Notes under the pieces: generated by a model
The model's database searches: none
Told to the model about the DNA's origin: nothing
The model's input: only the letters and a program-made list of their open reading frames with translations
From: Manihot esculenta
Taxonomy: Eukaryota; Streptophyta; Magnoliopsida; Malpighiales; Euphorbiaceae
Assembly: GCF_001659605.2 (NCBI RefSeq)
Contig: NC_035169.2
Coordinates: forward strand, 14,322,263-14,386,262
Reading direction: 5' to 3'
DNA: 64,000 nt
In this document: positions 1 to 12,000 of the stretch, in pieces
How the letters are laid out: each line of letters begins with the position of its first letter
Numbering within the stretch: position 1 is the first letter of the stretch
Made by a program: the position numbers and the translations under genes

Positions 1-32
1 GTCCTTTTTGTTCTTTGTTGATTTAAGGTAGG

Positions 33-1583
33 ATGAGTAAAGACAAGAATGTGGTGGATCGTACTGATGGAAGTGAATCGAATATGGGTAACGATTATAA
101 GCTCTTTAAGAAGTCAGTCAGTGGTGAGTTGCAAAGGCTCAATAAGACTCTTGAGAGGTTAACTGAAACTATGGAGAGTTTGAATGTCTCACAAGCTTTC
201 ACTTCTACAAGTATACCTCAAAGAACTCTTAATTGCAATAATGACTGTGATGATTCGGATGTGTTGGTTAATAATGTGTTGCTTGCTGCACATTGTGAGA
301 TGCTTGTTGCTAGGCGTGCTCTGAATATGCAGGTTAAGAAAGAAAGCCTAGAACAACGGGAAAACATATTTCACACTAGGTGTTTGGTTATTGGAAAGTG
401 TGTACTCTCATTATTGATGGAGGTAGTTGCATAAATGTGGCTAGTGTGTATATAGTGGAGAAATTGGGCTTGGCTTCTATTGAACACCCTAAGCCATACA
501 GATTGCAATGGTTGAATGATTGTGGTGAGGTTAGGGTTACACGCCAGGTGGTTATACCATTTTCTATTGGTAGGTACAAGGATGAGATATTGTGTGATGT
601 GGTACCTATGCAGGCAAGCCATATGTTGTTGGGTAGGCCGTGGCAACATGATAGAAAGGTGCAACATGATGGTTTCAATAACAAGTACTCCTTCACTCAT
701 GAAGGACAGAAGGTTATACTCGCTCCTTTATCACCTCAAGAGGTATATGTTGATCAAATAAAGATGCTGGAGAGGGAGAGGGAGGCTTCGGCCTTGGCCA
801 CAAAGGGGAGTGAGAGCTTGAAGTCTGTGGAAAAGACGAGAGAAAAGAGTGAGTTTGAGGGTAAAGAGGCTGGAAAAGAATCAAGACTAGTAAGGAGGGA
901 AGGTGGAGAAAGAAAAGGAGAAAGAAGAGGCTAAAGTTCCAATCTCAACTTCCATAGAGATTGAAATTGAAGAGAAAATTGTAATGCATGAATCTAATGT
1001 AGTTGTTGTTGAGAATTCCATCAATGAACTTATAGAAGAGGTTGTGAATGATGAGGGACATGGGGAGCACGTGATTGATGAGGTGGAGGAGGCGAATGAG
1101 ACTGTTTTGGAAGTTGTAGAGGAGAATGGGTCACATCCACAAGATCTTTCTATGACTAATATTTTTATGCCTAGTTCATTTGTTCTTGATATGTAGGTTG
1201 TTGGTGAAAACATTCATGACGAAAGTTTTATCCTATTTCCACCTATTCAAAAGGAGGTCTTTGAAGATATATGGGTTCCTAAAGCTTCCCTTTTTGACAT
1301 AAATATCAACAAGATTTGACGACGAATCTTTTCTAAAAAAGGAGAGAATGATACGGATCCAATAGGGCAAATTTCTAACAATGGTGTGGAGCAAACTTAT
1401 GTCATTCAAATGGATCTAAAAGGAGTTCAAAATCATATTCATATGATCCATATATATTTGGGGCATGCTTCAACTCATATGGGACAGATTTGGTGCAACA
1501 CTTGCAATCATAGGCTTAGGGAGCCTAATCAAACCTATGGGCTAAAACTACACAAAGGGAAGCCTAAAGTGAAGATCAAGTAA
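33..1583 (+). pseudogene. gag-protease ORF of non-autonomous Ty3 element, copy 1
   Basis: The reading frame starts at 33 with an N-terminal part (to about 400) predicted to be coiled-coil-like. A retropepsin-like domain follows: DGGSC at about 412-428 is the active-site variant of D-S/T-G, and LGRPWQHDR lies near 628-655. A highly charged Glu/Lys-rich stretch (about 770-1130) leads to a C-terminal piece resembling the end of chromovirus pol. There is no reverse transcriptase, RNase H or integrase core. Compared with the minus-strand copy at 33331-34781 it has a 1-nt loss near 395-400, a 2-nt loss near 893, a TAG at 1194-1196 and a TGA at 1317-1319. The frame of the last segment crosses the PPT and continues into the LTR to a stop at 1581-1583. 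The 5' part of the element lies beyond the left edge. Protease and Ty3 class are clear; the lineage (perhaps CRM/Galadriel-like) is an inference. Confidence 0.8.
1336..1348 (+). other. Polypurine tract of gag-protease element copy 1
   Basis: AAAAAAGGAGAGAA lies directly before TGATACGG, the LTR start. In an active element this would prime plus-strand DNA synthesis. The minus-strand copy has the matching tract at 33470-33483. Confidence 0.75.
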
Positions 1584-2110
1584 GGATTTTGTAAAGATTC
1601 AGCTTTATTATGATGGGCTTACTATATTTTTATTATTTAACACTTGTTTTATTTTAGTTTTGTTTGGGCTTGTATTCTGGCCATACTTTATCTTTTAAGT
1701 TCTAGAGTGTTGGGCCATCTGACTTAAACACATAAGGCCCAAGTCCAATCACACACTAAAATAACACTCTAAAACTTAAAAGATAAAGTATGGCCAGAAT
1801 ACGAGTCCAAACAAAGCTAAAATAAAACAACTGTTAAATAATAAAAATATAGCAAGCCCATCTAACAAAGCTGAATCTTCACAAAAGCCTTACTTGATCT
1901 TCACTTTAGGCTTTCCTTTGTGTAGTTTTAGCCCATAGGTTTGATTAGGCTCCCTAAGTGTTGCACCAAATCTGTCCCATATGAGTTGAAGCACGCCCCA
2001 AATATATATGGATCATATAAATATAATTTTGAACTCTTTTTAGATCCATTTCAATGACATAAGTTTACTCCACACCATTGTTAGAAATTTGCCTTATTGG
2101 ATCCGTATCA
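1349..2110. repeat. Palindromic LTR: two inverted LTR starts head to head
   Basis: 1349 begins TGATACGGATCC, the LTR start, and reads on the plus strand to about 1717. From about 1718 the same LTR reads back on the minus strand and ends GGATCCGTATCA at 2110. Arms of about 340-360 bp flank a centre near 1712-1767. The right arm lacks about 39 bp that other copies have at its inner end and a 15-bp piece present in the left arm. The U5 half of the LTR is absent. The right end joins directly to a copia LTR that lacks its own first 100 bp or so, so a deletion or rearrangement ends here. Confidence 0.85.
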
Positions 2111-3435
2111 ATAATAATGATTAACATCCCTAGTTACTTATTATTATGTTGATAATAATAAAATATAACTAGTATGGTTATTGATTGATAATCATGAGAT
2201 GATTATGTATATGTTGGTATAATTCAATAATCATAGATACTTGTTAGAAAACAAAGTATTGGATGGAACCGCACTGAGATCACTACATGGATTATTGTCA
2301 TAAGTGAATCTCAAAGTAGTTATGTCTTAATCCTTTGACTTGAGATTGTCATAGTTTTCAACATAAGGACTGTTATGTTTTGACATAACCAAACATTGTC
2401 TTTAATCGGACAATCATAAAAATTATGATTGAGCATAATATAAATTATGTAGAGGATTTTGAACAATCAAGATAGAATTTGTCCCTTTCTTTGAGAGAGA
2501 TATCTTATGGACTCCTCGATAAGTGAGACTGAGAAATGCATGGCCGTGCTCAAATGAATTGATAGTGTGATCAATAGCATTTGAATTTATCAGTCTACTT
2601 AGAGATCAAGAAATCATAAGTTTGAACATTATAAGTTTGACATTGACCATGACTTATATTTAAACTAGATATCGTGTGACAAAGGGATTAATACATATTC
2701 TATTTAATAGGTTTTATCGGACTATCGATCCTCATATTAATTGGGTAGTCATAATGTCTTGCTAGAGGCCGCTTATGATTTATGGGCCTATTGCCAATTA
2801 ATATGAGCCTATTGGGTCACACACAAAAGAACGTTATTGATGTGTTATAATAATGAGCTAAAAGTCCATTAGTATAATTAATAATAATAAAGATATTATT
2901 ATTAATAATAAATATTATTATGAGATAATAATATTTAACAGATCTGCAGTCTATCTGTAACTATTACAGATAAAAGATTCTTTGGTTTTCCTTATTAAAA
3001 TAAACTATCTCGTAAGATATTAGAGTATCTGTGAGATTGTGATAGTGGGTTATGCATACGACTCTTTTGCAAAAAGAAGTGTGGAAAAACTGAAAGACTT
3101 AAAACGTATATAACTCCTGCTGCGAATTGTGGGTGGGAGGTTTTTTTTTTTTTTTAGAATTCGTTTTGAAGCTGCAGATTGAAATACATAGCATATCCAT
3201 CAGAGAGAGTTAGCACTCTAGAAGGATAAGAGGCGTTCATGTGGATACCATAGCGGGTGTTTGTTGAAAAAGCAGCACCTTGAGTCCGGGATTGTATCTT
3301 CTCGTCGAGTCTAACAGGTTAGTAGCTTATCCTTCCTTTCGAATTAAACGAAGCACACGGATCCCGATAAGGAAATCAGAGATTTTTTTTTTCGCTTCGT
3401 GTTTGGGTTGCAGTAAATCTCTGAATTTTCTAACA
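2111..3435 (+). repeat. 5' LTR of Ty1/copia element 1 (5'-truncated)
   Basis: This sequence matches the 3' LTR at 14922-21267 from about its 107th base. It ends in CTAACA next to the primer binding site. The missing LTR start coincides with the palindrome junction at 2110/2111. It is AT-rich and non-coding. The ORF at 3280-3489 is not considered a gene. Confidence 0.85.
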
Positions 3436-3436
3436 G

Positions 3437-3448
3437 TGGTATCAGAGC
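3437..3448 (+). other. Primer binding site, copia element 1 (tRNA-Met type)
   Basis: TGGTATCAGAGC lies one base after the 5' LTR end. This is the usual complement to the 3' end of plant initiator tRNA-Met, where minus-strand DNA synthesis starts. Confidence 0.9.
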
Positions 3449-4575
3449 CAAGTTGTGCTCTTCATTTAAGTCGAATATGCCATGTTTGATGTGTTATATG
3501 TGATATAAGTTTGCTAGAATGACATGGTAATTAAACCATATAGTTCGGTTTACATATGATGTCAAAAACGATAGATTTATATGTGATATGAATCCATGAT
3601 ATCTATAGACTTTATGTGAAAATCATTTTCACAAAGTATACACACACATATGCGTTACTGTTGTTTGTTAATATGATTAATAAATGATGGTATCTTTTTC
3701 TGTATAGTCAGGAGTGTTTGATATGATTAAACAAATACTGATAAGATCAGTAAAATCAATCTGACTGATATGCAGAATAAGGAGATTTAGGCAGTAATCT
3801 GTTAATGCAATTAATGGTTCTGTTTAGCTTCAAGGGGCGCTACCCCTCGACCACCCTGCCCACTGACCGGGCAGCGCGACCCCCGCCTGCTAACTGGCTA
3901 GCGGGACCGCCCTGTGCATAGTACCTTAGATATCATTCCTGCAACAAAATAAACTTTAAGATAATAAATTTATAACATGTTTGTATGAAATATGTTGTGA
4001 TTATATGGTGTCTAGGCATGATGCATAGCATGGCCTTATTAACCTATGAGATTAGTTTTTATGGGATGTAATTTTTAAATACGGCCTGCGTGTCATTTAT
4101 TTTAATGTAATAGTATAGGCTTCTTTACATTTTGTAAATGGAGATCCACAAGATGGAGGAGTCAAGACTCATGCTTCCATAGTGATGGTGGAATTGCTTC
4201 CAATGACGAGTAGATTCCATAGTGTGGACAAGCAAGCTCAAGATATAAAGACATGTTACATTGCAACTGATGTAATAGGATTACACTTAGGTTGCCCCTT
4301 ATGATCTTCATATTGGCTTGTGAAGATGATTTTAGATTTTGGCCATGCTATGTCATGTTTACATATTTTGTCATATATTAGTATGTGATGCTATGCATGA
4401 TAGTTTATATATATGAATGCATATAGGATGCTATGACATATAAATGCAAGACAAAATTAAAATTGAAAGTTGAACCCTCACTCTAAAATTTTAAGTTTAA
4501 TGCCACCCATGTATTAAATACCTATCAAGACTAAGATCACCAAAATGCAGGTTTTGCCAAAGCAAAGTGCTTAGG
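3449..4575 (+). other. Untranslated leader of copia element 1
   Basis: AT-rich leader between the PBS and the nested solo LTR, with no convincing ORF. It contains one GC-rich island (about 3826-3920) with three consecutive hairpins: 3833-3847 (AGGGG/CCCCT), 3856-3874 (CTGCCC/GGGCAG) and about 3882-3905 (GCTA/TAGC extended by CC/GG). The leader resumes at 6342-6718, beyond the solo LTR. Confidence 0.7.
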
Positions 4576-6341
4576 TGACTCGCGGTTGTCGAAGCCGATC
4601 AAAAATAACTTTTCTGGTTATCAAAAATTTACAACTGCAGATAGTGGTGAAAGGATCAAATCCACAGAGAATTGAAAACTTATCTATTTTTTTCAACAAG
4701 ACCAAGAGAATTAACTGAATGAGAAACTGAAAGCAAGTAACTGAAAGCGGAACAAAAGTAAAGTGCAATAAAAGTAAAAAGGGGAGGTTTTGAGATTGAT
4801 TTGATTAGCAAACTACTGAAAGCAATTAAATGAGCAAGTAATTAAATAAAAGAGAAATCTAATATGAGAAAGGTCTAGTTGAAGAGTTGGATCCACTTTG
4901 GTTGTTTGGATTGATCATTGAAACTTATGTTCTCTTGATTGATTCAATAGATTAGTTATGGAGATGGAAAACGCTTCTCACCACCATGTCTCTCCTTATG
5001 ATTAAATTAATTAGGTAACGTCCTCTAATCAATTACTAATTAACAAATTGCCAAGGAACGTCCTTGGGCCTTAGGTATCAAAACAATTGTCAATTGCATG
5101 AAGAAATAGAGAGATCCAATCCTAGCTACCCAAACGCATGGAGATATTGCTAGATCATACAATTCCTTAGTTATTACACCAAGTGTTCTTATGTTAGAAT
5201 AATTCCAGCAATTACGGACTAAAAATTATCCCAACTAACAATCAATTACCTTGCAATCAAGAATCAAGTGGCCAATTTGATCAAAATAACAAAGTAATCA
5301 TAGATTCAAGTACTAAATTGTATGAATATTGAACAAATCAAAGACAAATAGTTTATGTTCAGATCTCACAATCCATAAGACAACCTTAGTTTCAACCAAT
5401 CTTCAACTAGAATAGAAGAATTCAGCCACTCATGGCTGAATTAAAAGAGAAATTAAAAGGAAAAGAGAAAGGACGAATGAACCGAAGAATTGCATAATTG
5501 AATTCTGCCCTTTGCGCCGAGCTTGACGAAATTGCCGAGAGAGAGTGTGTCTTTTTTGGTCGGCCACTTAAGGATCCTTATATAGGATTAGAGGAGTGCG
5601 CCCTAGGTCTTCAAGTGCTGTCCACGTGTGCATGCGTTGCTGCCCATGTGCTGTGTTCCCACGCCGCTTGTGCATATGTGAAGTGGGGTGCGTGTGCTTG
5701 ATCTTTCAATTGCAAGGAATGGGGCTGCCCTTCTCTTACTTTCTGGTGCTGATGTCTTTTCTGCCCATATATCTTCAAGAGGCTGCCCAAGTGCCTTCAA
5801 AAGGCTGCCCAAGAATCAAGTTGCTGCTCATGCACAAATAAGGAAGGTGGAGCCTTTCCTTGCACATGTGAATTTTGAATGTGCAAAGCATGAGTTGGCA
5901 AGCATGTGATCTTTGGATTTAGCTTCCTTAATAAGCTGGAATTTGAAATTCAAAATTTGAATATGAATCTTGAAGATTTGAATTTCAAAATACTTTCCTT
6001 GTTTGGCTCTTCATTTATGGCAACTTAAGACTTGGCTTCTTGAATAAGGAAAAGGCTATTTGGAGATTTGAAATTTGAATTTCAAATTGCTTTGGCTGAA
6101 TGTTCTTTCCTTCTTTGCCACTTTTCTTATTTAGAATTTTCCTTATTTAGCTTCACTTGATTCCAACTTGGCAGGCTCGCATTCTTTTTCTCCAATCAAG
6201 GCAGTTTTAGGGGGATTTTCTCCAAAATGTCCTTTTACACCATTTTCTGCAAAATAATATCAAAAGCACTAAATTAAGCAGAAATCATGTAAATAATCAT
6301 CAATAATATCAAGATAAAGTGGACTAATTTATGCTCTATCA
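4576..6341 (-). mobile_element. Solo LTR, unassigned LTR-retrotransposon family
   Basis: A 1766-bp block with TG...CA ends on the minus strand (TGATAGAGC...GAGTCA). It is flanked by a perfect 5-bp target duplication TTAGG (4571-4575 and 6342-6346). A diverged relative lies at 40791-42092. No internal coding DNA is present, so this is an LTR left after LTR-LTR recombination. The ORFs at 5498-5909 are not conserved in the second copy and are not called genes. Confidence 0.85.
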
Positions 6342-6713
6342 TTAGGTTATCTTAGTAAGATAGGATGAGTAATATTTACTCATTTATTTAATTTTAGTTG
6401 AGCTTAATTAGGCTATCAAAACGGTTTTGGGCCTATGGCTTTAGATGGGGTATAACATGCATTTGACATATGATGTCAACACCTCATAATCTAAGAGTTA
6501 CATTAGATGTAATTGGTAAGGAGTTACCTACCTAAATAACTTAATTCTAAGCATCATGCCAAAGCTGACTTGGAATTAGGTGAAATATGGATCTTAGCAC
6601 ACTAAAATATTATTATTGTAATAACTCTTTTTGAGGATTGTATTTTAGTGGGAGATTATTATCACCTCAATATTAATTTACTAAATTGATTATATTTGCA
6701 TATTTTATAGATC
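6342..6713 (+). other. Rest of copia element 1 leader
   Basis: AT-rich sequence between two nested solo LTRs, leading to the gag start. No ORF. It is the continuation of 3449-4575. Confidence 0.6.
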
Positions 6714-6718
6714 ATTAT

Positions 6719-9021
6719 TGTAATACCCGGCTAGACTCCGGTATCGGAATTCCTACCGTCTGGTGGAATCTCGGATGTCGGAGACCTCTAGAAGGGTAGA
6801 ATCATATTTTATGAAATGTTTTCATGTTTTTAATGGTTTTAAGTATTAAATAAAATGAGTTTTTGCATGAAAATAGCATTGGAGGAAAACCCAGGTTCGG
6901 CCGCCGAAAGTCAAGTTCGGCCGCCGAACATGCATGCGTTTTGGAGGCACGTTAGGCCCCCGAAAGCATGAGTGAGGGAAGTTCAGGTTCGGCCGCCGAA
7001 CCTCATGTTCGGCCGCCGAACATGGCATGCATGCGGAGGCACATTCGGCCCCCGAACGTGGTCTGGCCAGCCACTATAAAAGGGTCCCTTAGCCGAAAAC
7101 GGGCGAGCTTTTTCCCATTTTCGGCCAAGGTGAGCTTTCCGCCGTCCCTCACCCATTTTTGATGTTCTTCCTCTAAATCTTTCAAGATTTTCACTTGTTT
7201 TCACTTGGTTTTGAAGATTTAAGCTTTTGAAACAAGTTTTGGAGCTTTGGGAACTCAGGAGCTCATTTTCGAGGATCTCCAAGTTTAGGTCGTCTCCCTC
7301 TCGATCTCCAAGAGGTAAGGGCCGATCTTAAGCTCCTTATGTGTTTTAAATAAGTTTTATGCAAGATCTATGGGTAGAAATGCATGTTAGGTTATATGTT
7401 GAGTTTATGGGTTATATTGATGATTTGAGCAATGTATGTTGATTTTTGTGTGTTTGAAGTGTTGTAGTTGGGGTATATGATAGTTTGAGACCCCTAGGTG
7501 TAATGTATGTGTGGTATGCATGTTGTAGAACGAAGTTATGCATGATTTAAGGTTTGGAGGCGAAATGTGCAAAGGGAGCCAAGTTTCTGCCCTTGGCAGA
7601 AACCAGGTTCGGCAGCCGAAGGCACTTTCGGCCGCCGAACATGGCTGGGAAGGCAGCCCTTCGGCTGCCGAAGTTGCCCCCAAAAGAGAGACTTTCGTCT
7701 CTGTCGGGCAGTTTCGGCCGCCGAAAGTGCCGCCGAACATGCATGAGTTTCGTCTCTGTCTGGGAGTTTCGGCCGCCGAAGGTGCCGCCGAACCTGCATG
7801 ACTTTCGGCTCTGGAGGGACTTTCGGCCGCCGAACCTGCCGCCGAAAGTGCCCTGTTTAGCCATTTCTTGCATGTTTTTATGTGATATTTTCAGGATGTT
7901 TTAGGGGGTTTTTGGGGAATATTTTAGAGTTATGTTCAGGTATGTTTGGTCCCTCATTTGAGTCCACCTGTGTAGGTTCAGACCCGAGGAACCGAGGACC
8001 CCAGCAGTGAGTTCAGCTGCTTCGGTATTGTCAGAGTCAGCCAGAGGTGAGTGGAACTAAACTTAATCTTTTAAATTAAATGTTTTATCATGTTTCATGC
8101 ATCATGATTATGCAATAGGATGATTGCATTAGTATTCACGAATATGCCGCATTGCATCGATTGTTGTTGATGTGGGTGAATGTCGGATGACCCAGTTAGT
8201 CCAAGACAGGAAGACCAGGCCCCATGCTACAGGCCTGGCACAGAGTAAACAAGTCCAGGCCCTAGTCTACAGGCCTGGCACAGAGTAAGGCACGGTTATG
8301 AGACTTGAAGACCAGGAGCCCAGAGGAGGCCCTGGGAAAATGGTAAGTAATGTATGTTCTGACAGGAAAGACCAGGACCCCATTCTACAGGCCTGGCACA
8401 GAGTTCACTTGGACTGATTGGTGACGAGTTCGCCCAACCCTTATGTGAATTGTTTGTGTTATGATGCATTTCATAGAGCATAGTGTTAAGGTGTTTTAAT
8501 AGCTCTACTCACTGGGCTTTTAGCTCACCCCTCTCCCTTTTCCCCCAGGCTTACAGGTACAGGATATAGTACGGGAGTCCGGATAGAGTAAAGAAGTCAT
8601 GCCTATGTAATAGCTAGCAATGGACATGATCAAATTGTAATGTAAAAGTACAGTATAGTTATGTAATGAGTTTTATGGATGTTAGTGTGTGCTTGACCAT
8701 AGAATGTTGTATCCCTTTTTATATACATGATCTTAGAGATTTTGATAATGTTTATGTAAACCAGCTCAACACAGGTTATGTTACCCTTTGAGGGCACAGA
8801 CGAGATCCCACAGAGGGATCAAAGTTATGTTCATATTTATGCACAGGTTGAGTTTGGTTGATGTTTATGGAAGGAAAAGTTTTAATTTTTATGCATGTTG
8901 TTGATCATGTATGGGATTACACAGGTTCACAGGTTTTATGTCAGGCTTGCTACGGGTCCCGGCGGCCTTAAGTCGACCCGGATCCTAGCGCCGGTAGCGG
9001 TCCGATTTTCGGGTCGTTACA
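6719..9021 (+). mobile_element. Tekay-type Ty3 solo LTR 1
   Basis: 2303 bp, TGTAATACCC...GTCGTTACA, with a perfect 5-bp duplication ATTAT (6714-6718 and 9022-9026). It has a TATA-like TATAAAAG at 7075-7082. TTCGGCCGCCGAA-type palindromes form one cluster upstream of the TATA (about 6895-7060) and one at about 7609-7850. CCAGG...CCTGG repeats lie at about 8210-8400. Splice-like signals: donor GTAAGG at 7315, acceptor TGTGTAG ending 7975, donor GTGAGT at 8047, acceptor CCCCCAG ending 8548. The short ORFs at 7405-7904 lie in the palindrome array and are not genes. Confidence 0.92.
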
Positions 9022-9024
9022 ATT

Positions 9025-12000
9025 ATGGCTGCTAATAACAATTCCAATTTATTACTGCGATCCATCCTTGAGAAGGATAAACTGAAAGAAAATGGAACTA
9101 ATTTTATTGACTGGTTTAGAAACTTGAGAATTGTTCTCAAGCAAGAGAAAAAGTCCTATGTGCTTGATAAAGCTATCCCTGAATCACCGCCTGCTGATGC
9201 TACTAATGCTGTTAAGAACAAGCATAAGAAGCATATGGATGATTCTAATGACATTGGATGTCTTATGTTGGCAACTATGTTGTTATACCCGGCTAGACTC
9301 CGGTATCGGAATTCCTACCGTCCGGTGGAATCTCGGATGTCGGAAGCCTCTAGTAGGGTAGAAACATGTTTTCATAAAATGTTTTAAGGTATTTCGTGGT
9401 TTTAAGTAAAATGGAAATGAGTTTTTGCATAAAAACAACCTTGGAGGAAAACTCAGGTTCGGCCGCCGAACATGCATGCCTTCGGAAGCGCCTTTAGGCC
9501 CCCGAAAGCATAAGTGAGGAAAGTCCAGGTTCGGCCGCCGAACATGGCATGCATGCGGAGGCACGTTCGGCCCCCGAACGTGGCCTGGCCAGCCACTATA
9601 AAAGGGTCCCTTAGCCGAAAACGGGCGAGCTTTTTCCCCATTTCCGGCCAAGGTGAGCTCTCCGCCGTCCCTCACCGATCTTGAGTTCTTCCCTTCCAAT
9701 CCTACTCGATTTTCATGAGTTTTTACTTTGTTTTGAAGATTTTCAAGTTTTGAGCAAATTTTTGGAGCTTAGAGGTTCAAGGGAACTCAAACCCTCCCAC
9801 CTCCGAGTTTAGGTCGTCTCTCTCGATCTCCACGAGGTAAGAGCTGATCTTAAACTCATTTCATGTTTTAAGTAAGTTTTAAGTGGATCTATGGGGTAGA
9901 ATGCATGTTTAGCTCATGGTTAGGTTTATGGGTTTTATATGTGTTTATGAACAATGTGAGTTGCTTGTTGTGTTGTAGTTGGGGTTTTTGTTGGTTTGAT
10001 GCCCCTAGGAACTTGTATGCTTGTTTGTGTGTGATTGGGAATGTTGTAGAATAGGTTTATGCTTGATTGGTTAGTTTTGGAGGCAAATGTGCATAGAAGA
10101 GCTAAGTTTCTGCCACAAAGGGAGAAACCAAGTTCGGCAGCCGAAGGAACTTTCGGCCGCCGAACATGCTTGTGGAGGCAGCCTTCGGCTGCCAAAGCTT
10201 GCCCCCGAAAGGAGACTTTCGTCTCTGTCTGGGAGTTTCAGCCGCCGAAAGTGCCGCCGAACATGCATGAGTTTCGCCTCTGTCTGGGAGTTTCGGCCAC
10301 CGAAGGTGCCGCCGAACCTGCCTGACTTTCGGCTCTGGAGGGACTTTCGGCCGCCGAACCTGCCGCCGAAAGTGCCCTGTCCAGCCCTCTCTTGCATGTT
10401 TTTCTATGATTGTTCCATGATGTTTTAGGGGGTTTTTGGGGAGTAGTTTAGAGTTATGTTCATGTTTGTTTGGTCCCTCATTTGAGTCCACCTGTGTAGG
10501 TTCGGACCCGAGGAACCGAGGACCCCAGCAGTGAGTCAGCTGCTCCAGTGTCTGGTCAGAGCTACCCAGAGGTGAGTGGAATAACTCATTATGTTTTAAG
10601 CAAATAATGGACTTTTTAGCATGTTTCACGCATCATGAATGCCATGAGATGTACTAGGTTGTTTTCATTAGAATTCACGAATATGTTGCATTGCATACCT
10701 TATTGTTGATTGATGTGGATGAACGTTGGATGATCCAAAGCCCTCGATCTATGATATGACGATGTGATATGTATAGTACGGAATGTAAGACCAGTGGGAC
10801 CCATTCTACGTTCGCTGGCACTATGTAAGGGAAAGACCAGGACCCATTCTACGTTCTGGCACAGTTGGACTGTTATGTTATGACATGTTATGTAAGGGAA
10901 AGACCAGGACCCATTCTACGTTCTGGCATAGTTGGACTGTTATGTTATGACATGTTATGTAAGGGAAAGACCAGGACCCATTCTACGTTCTGGCACAGTT
11001 GGACTATGTAGAGGGCTATTGGTGACAAGTTCATCCTTGATGTGATTAGCTGTGATGTGATGCATTCCATGATGCCATATGATTTAAATGTTTTTATTAT
11101 TCTGCTCACTGGGCTCTAGTAGCTCACCCCTCTCCCATTTTCCCCAGGATTGCAGGTACAGAGTAGTTCAGGAGATCCGTAAGAGTAATGAAGTCATATG
11201 GATGTAATAGATAGTGTGGACATGATAAATGTATTAATGTTATGTAAAAGTACAGTTTTAGTCATGTAGTGACTTTGAGGATTAGAGGTTGTGCTTGACT
11301 ATATGTATAAGATATCCCTTTTAATACATCATCTTAGATATTTTATGATAAGTATGCAAACCAACTCAACGTATGATGTATCGCCCATTGGGGCATTGAT
11401 GAGATCCCACAGAGGGGGTCAGGATGATGATTATGTTTATGTATAGTGCATGCACCGGTTGAGTTTGGTGTTTGAACAAAAGAAAAGTTTTAATTTTTAT
11501 GTATTTTCTTGATCATGTATGGGATTAAACAGGTTTTCAGGTTGCATGTTAGGCTTGCTACGGGTCCCGGCGGCCTTAAGCCGACCTGGATCCTAGCACC
11601 GGTAGCGGTCCGATTTTCGGGTCGTTACATATGTGCCTAGAACTTCAGAAGGATCTGGAGCATCTTGAGGCCTATGAGATGAGTGTCCATCTCAAACAGG
11701 CTTTCCAACAGCAAGCAAGGCAGGATAGGTATGAAACTACCATTGCATTGCATGATTGCAAAATGGCTGAAGGTGAATCAGTTAGTGCTCATGTTTTGAA
11801 AATGAAAGGCTACATTGATCACCTTGCTAGGCTTGGCTATCCTTTGAGTTTAGAACTCTCCACGGATTTGATCGTACATTCTTTATCTGGCAGTTTTTCT
11901 CAGTTTGTCATGAACTATAACATGAACAACATGGAGAAATCCATTCCTGAGCTGCATGAGATACTAAAAACAGCTGAGGTAAATGTCAAGAAAAGGCCTA

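Noticed and set aside
5498..5909. Cys-rich small ORFs
   Set aside because: They lie inside a solo LTR and are not kept in the related LTR at 40791-42092.
6895..7060. CRISPR-like spaced short repeats
   Set aside because: The palindromes are spaced irregularly from a few to tens of bases with no constant spacer length. No cas genes are present, and the context is a plant LTR.
7405..7904. Overlapping ORFs of 87-116 codons on both strands in the LTR
   Set aside because: They arise because TTCGGCCGCCGAA repeats lack stop codons in most frames. Similar ORFs recur in every palindrome array (10059-10629, 31185-31638, 52290-52713, 59800-60223) on both strands, with low-complexity products.
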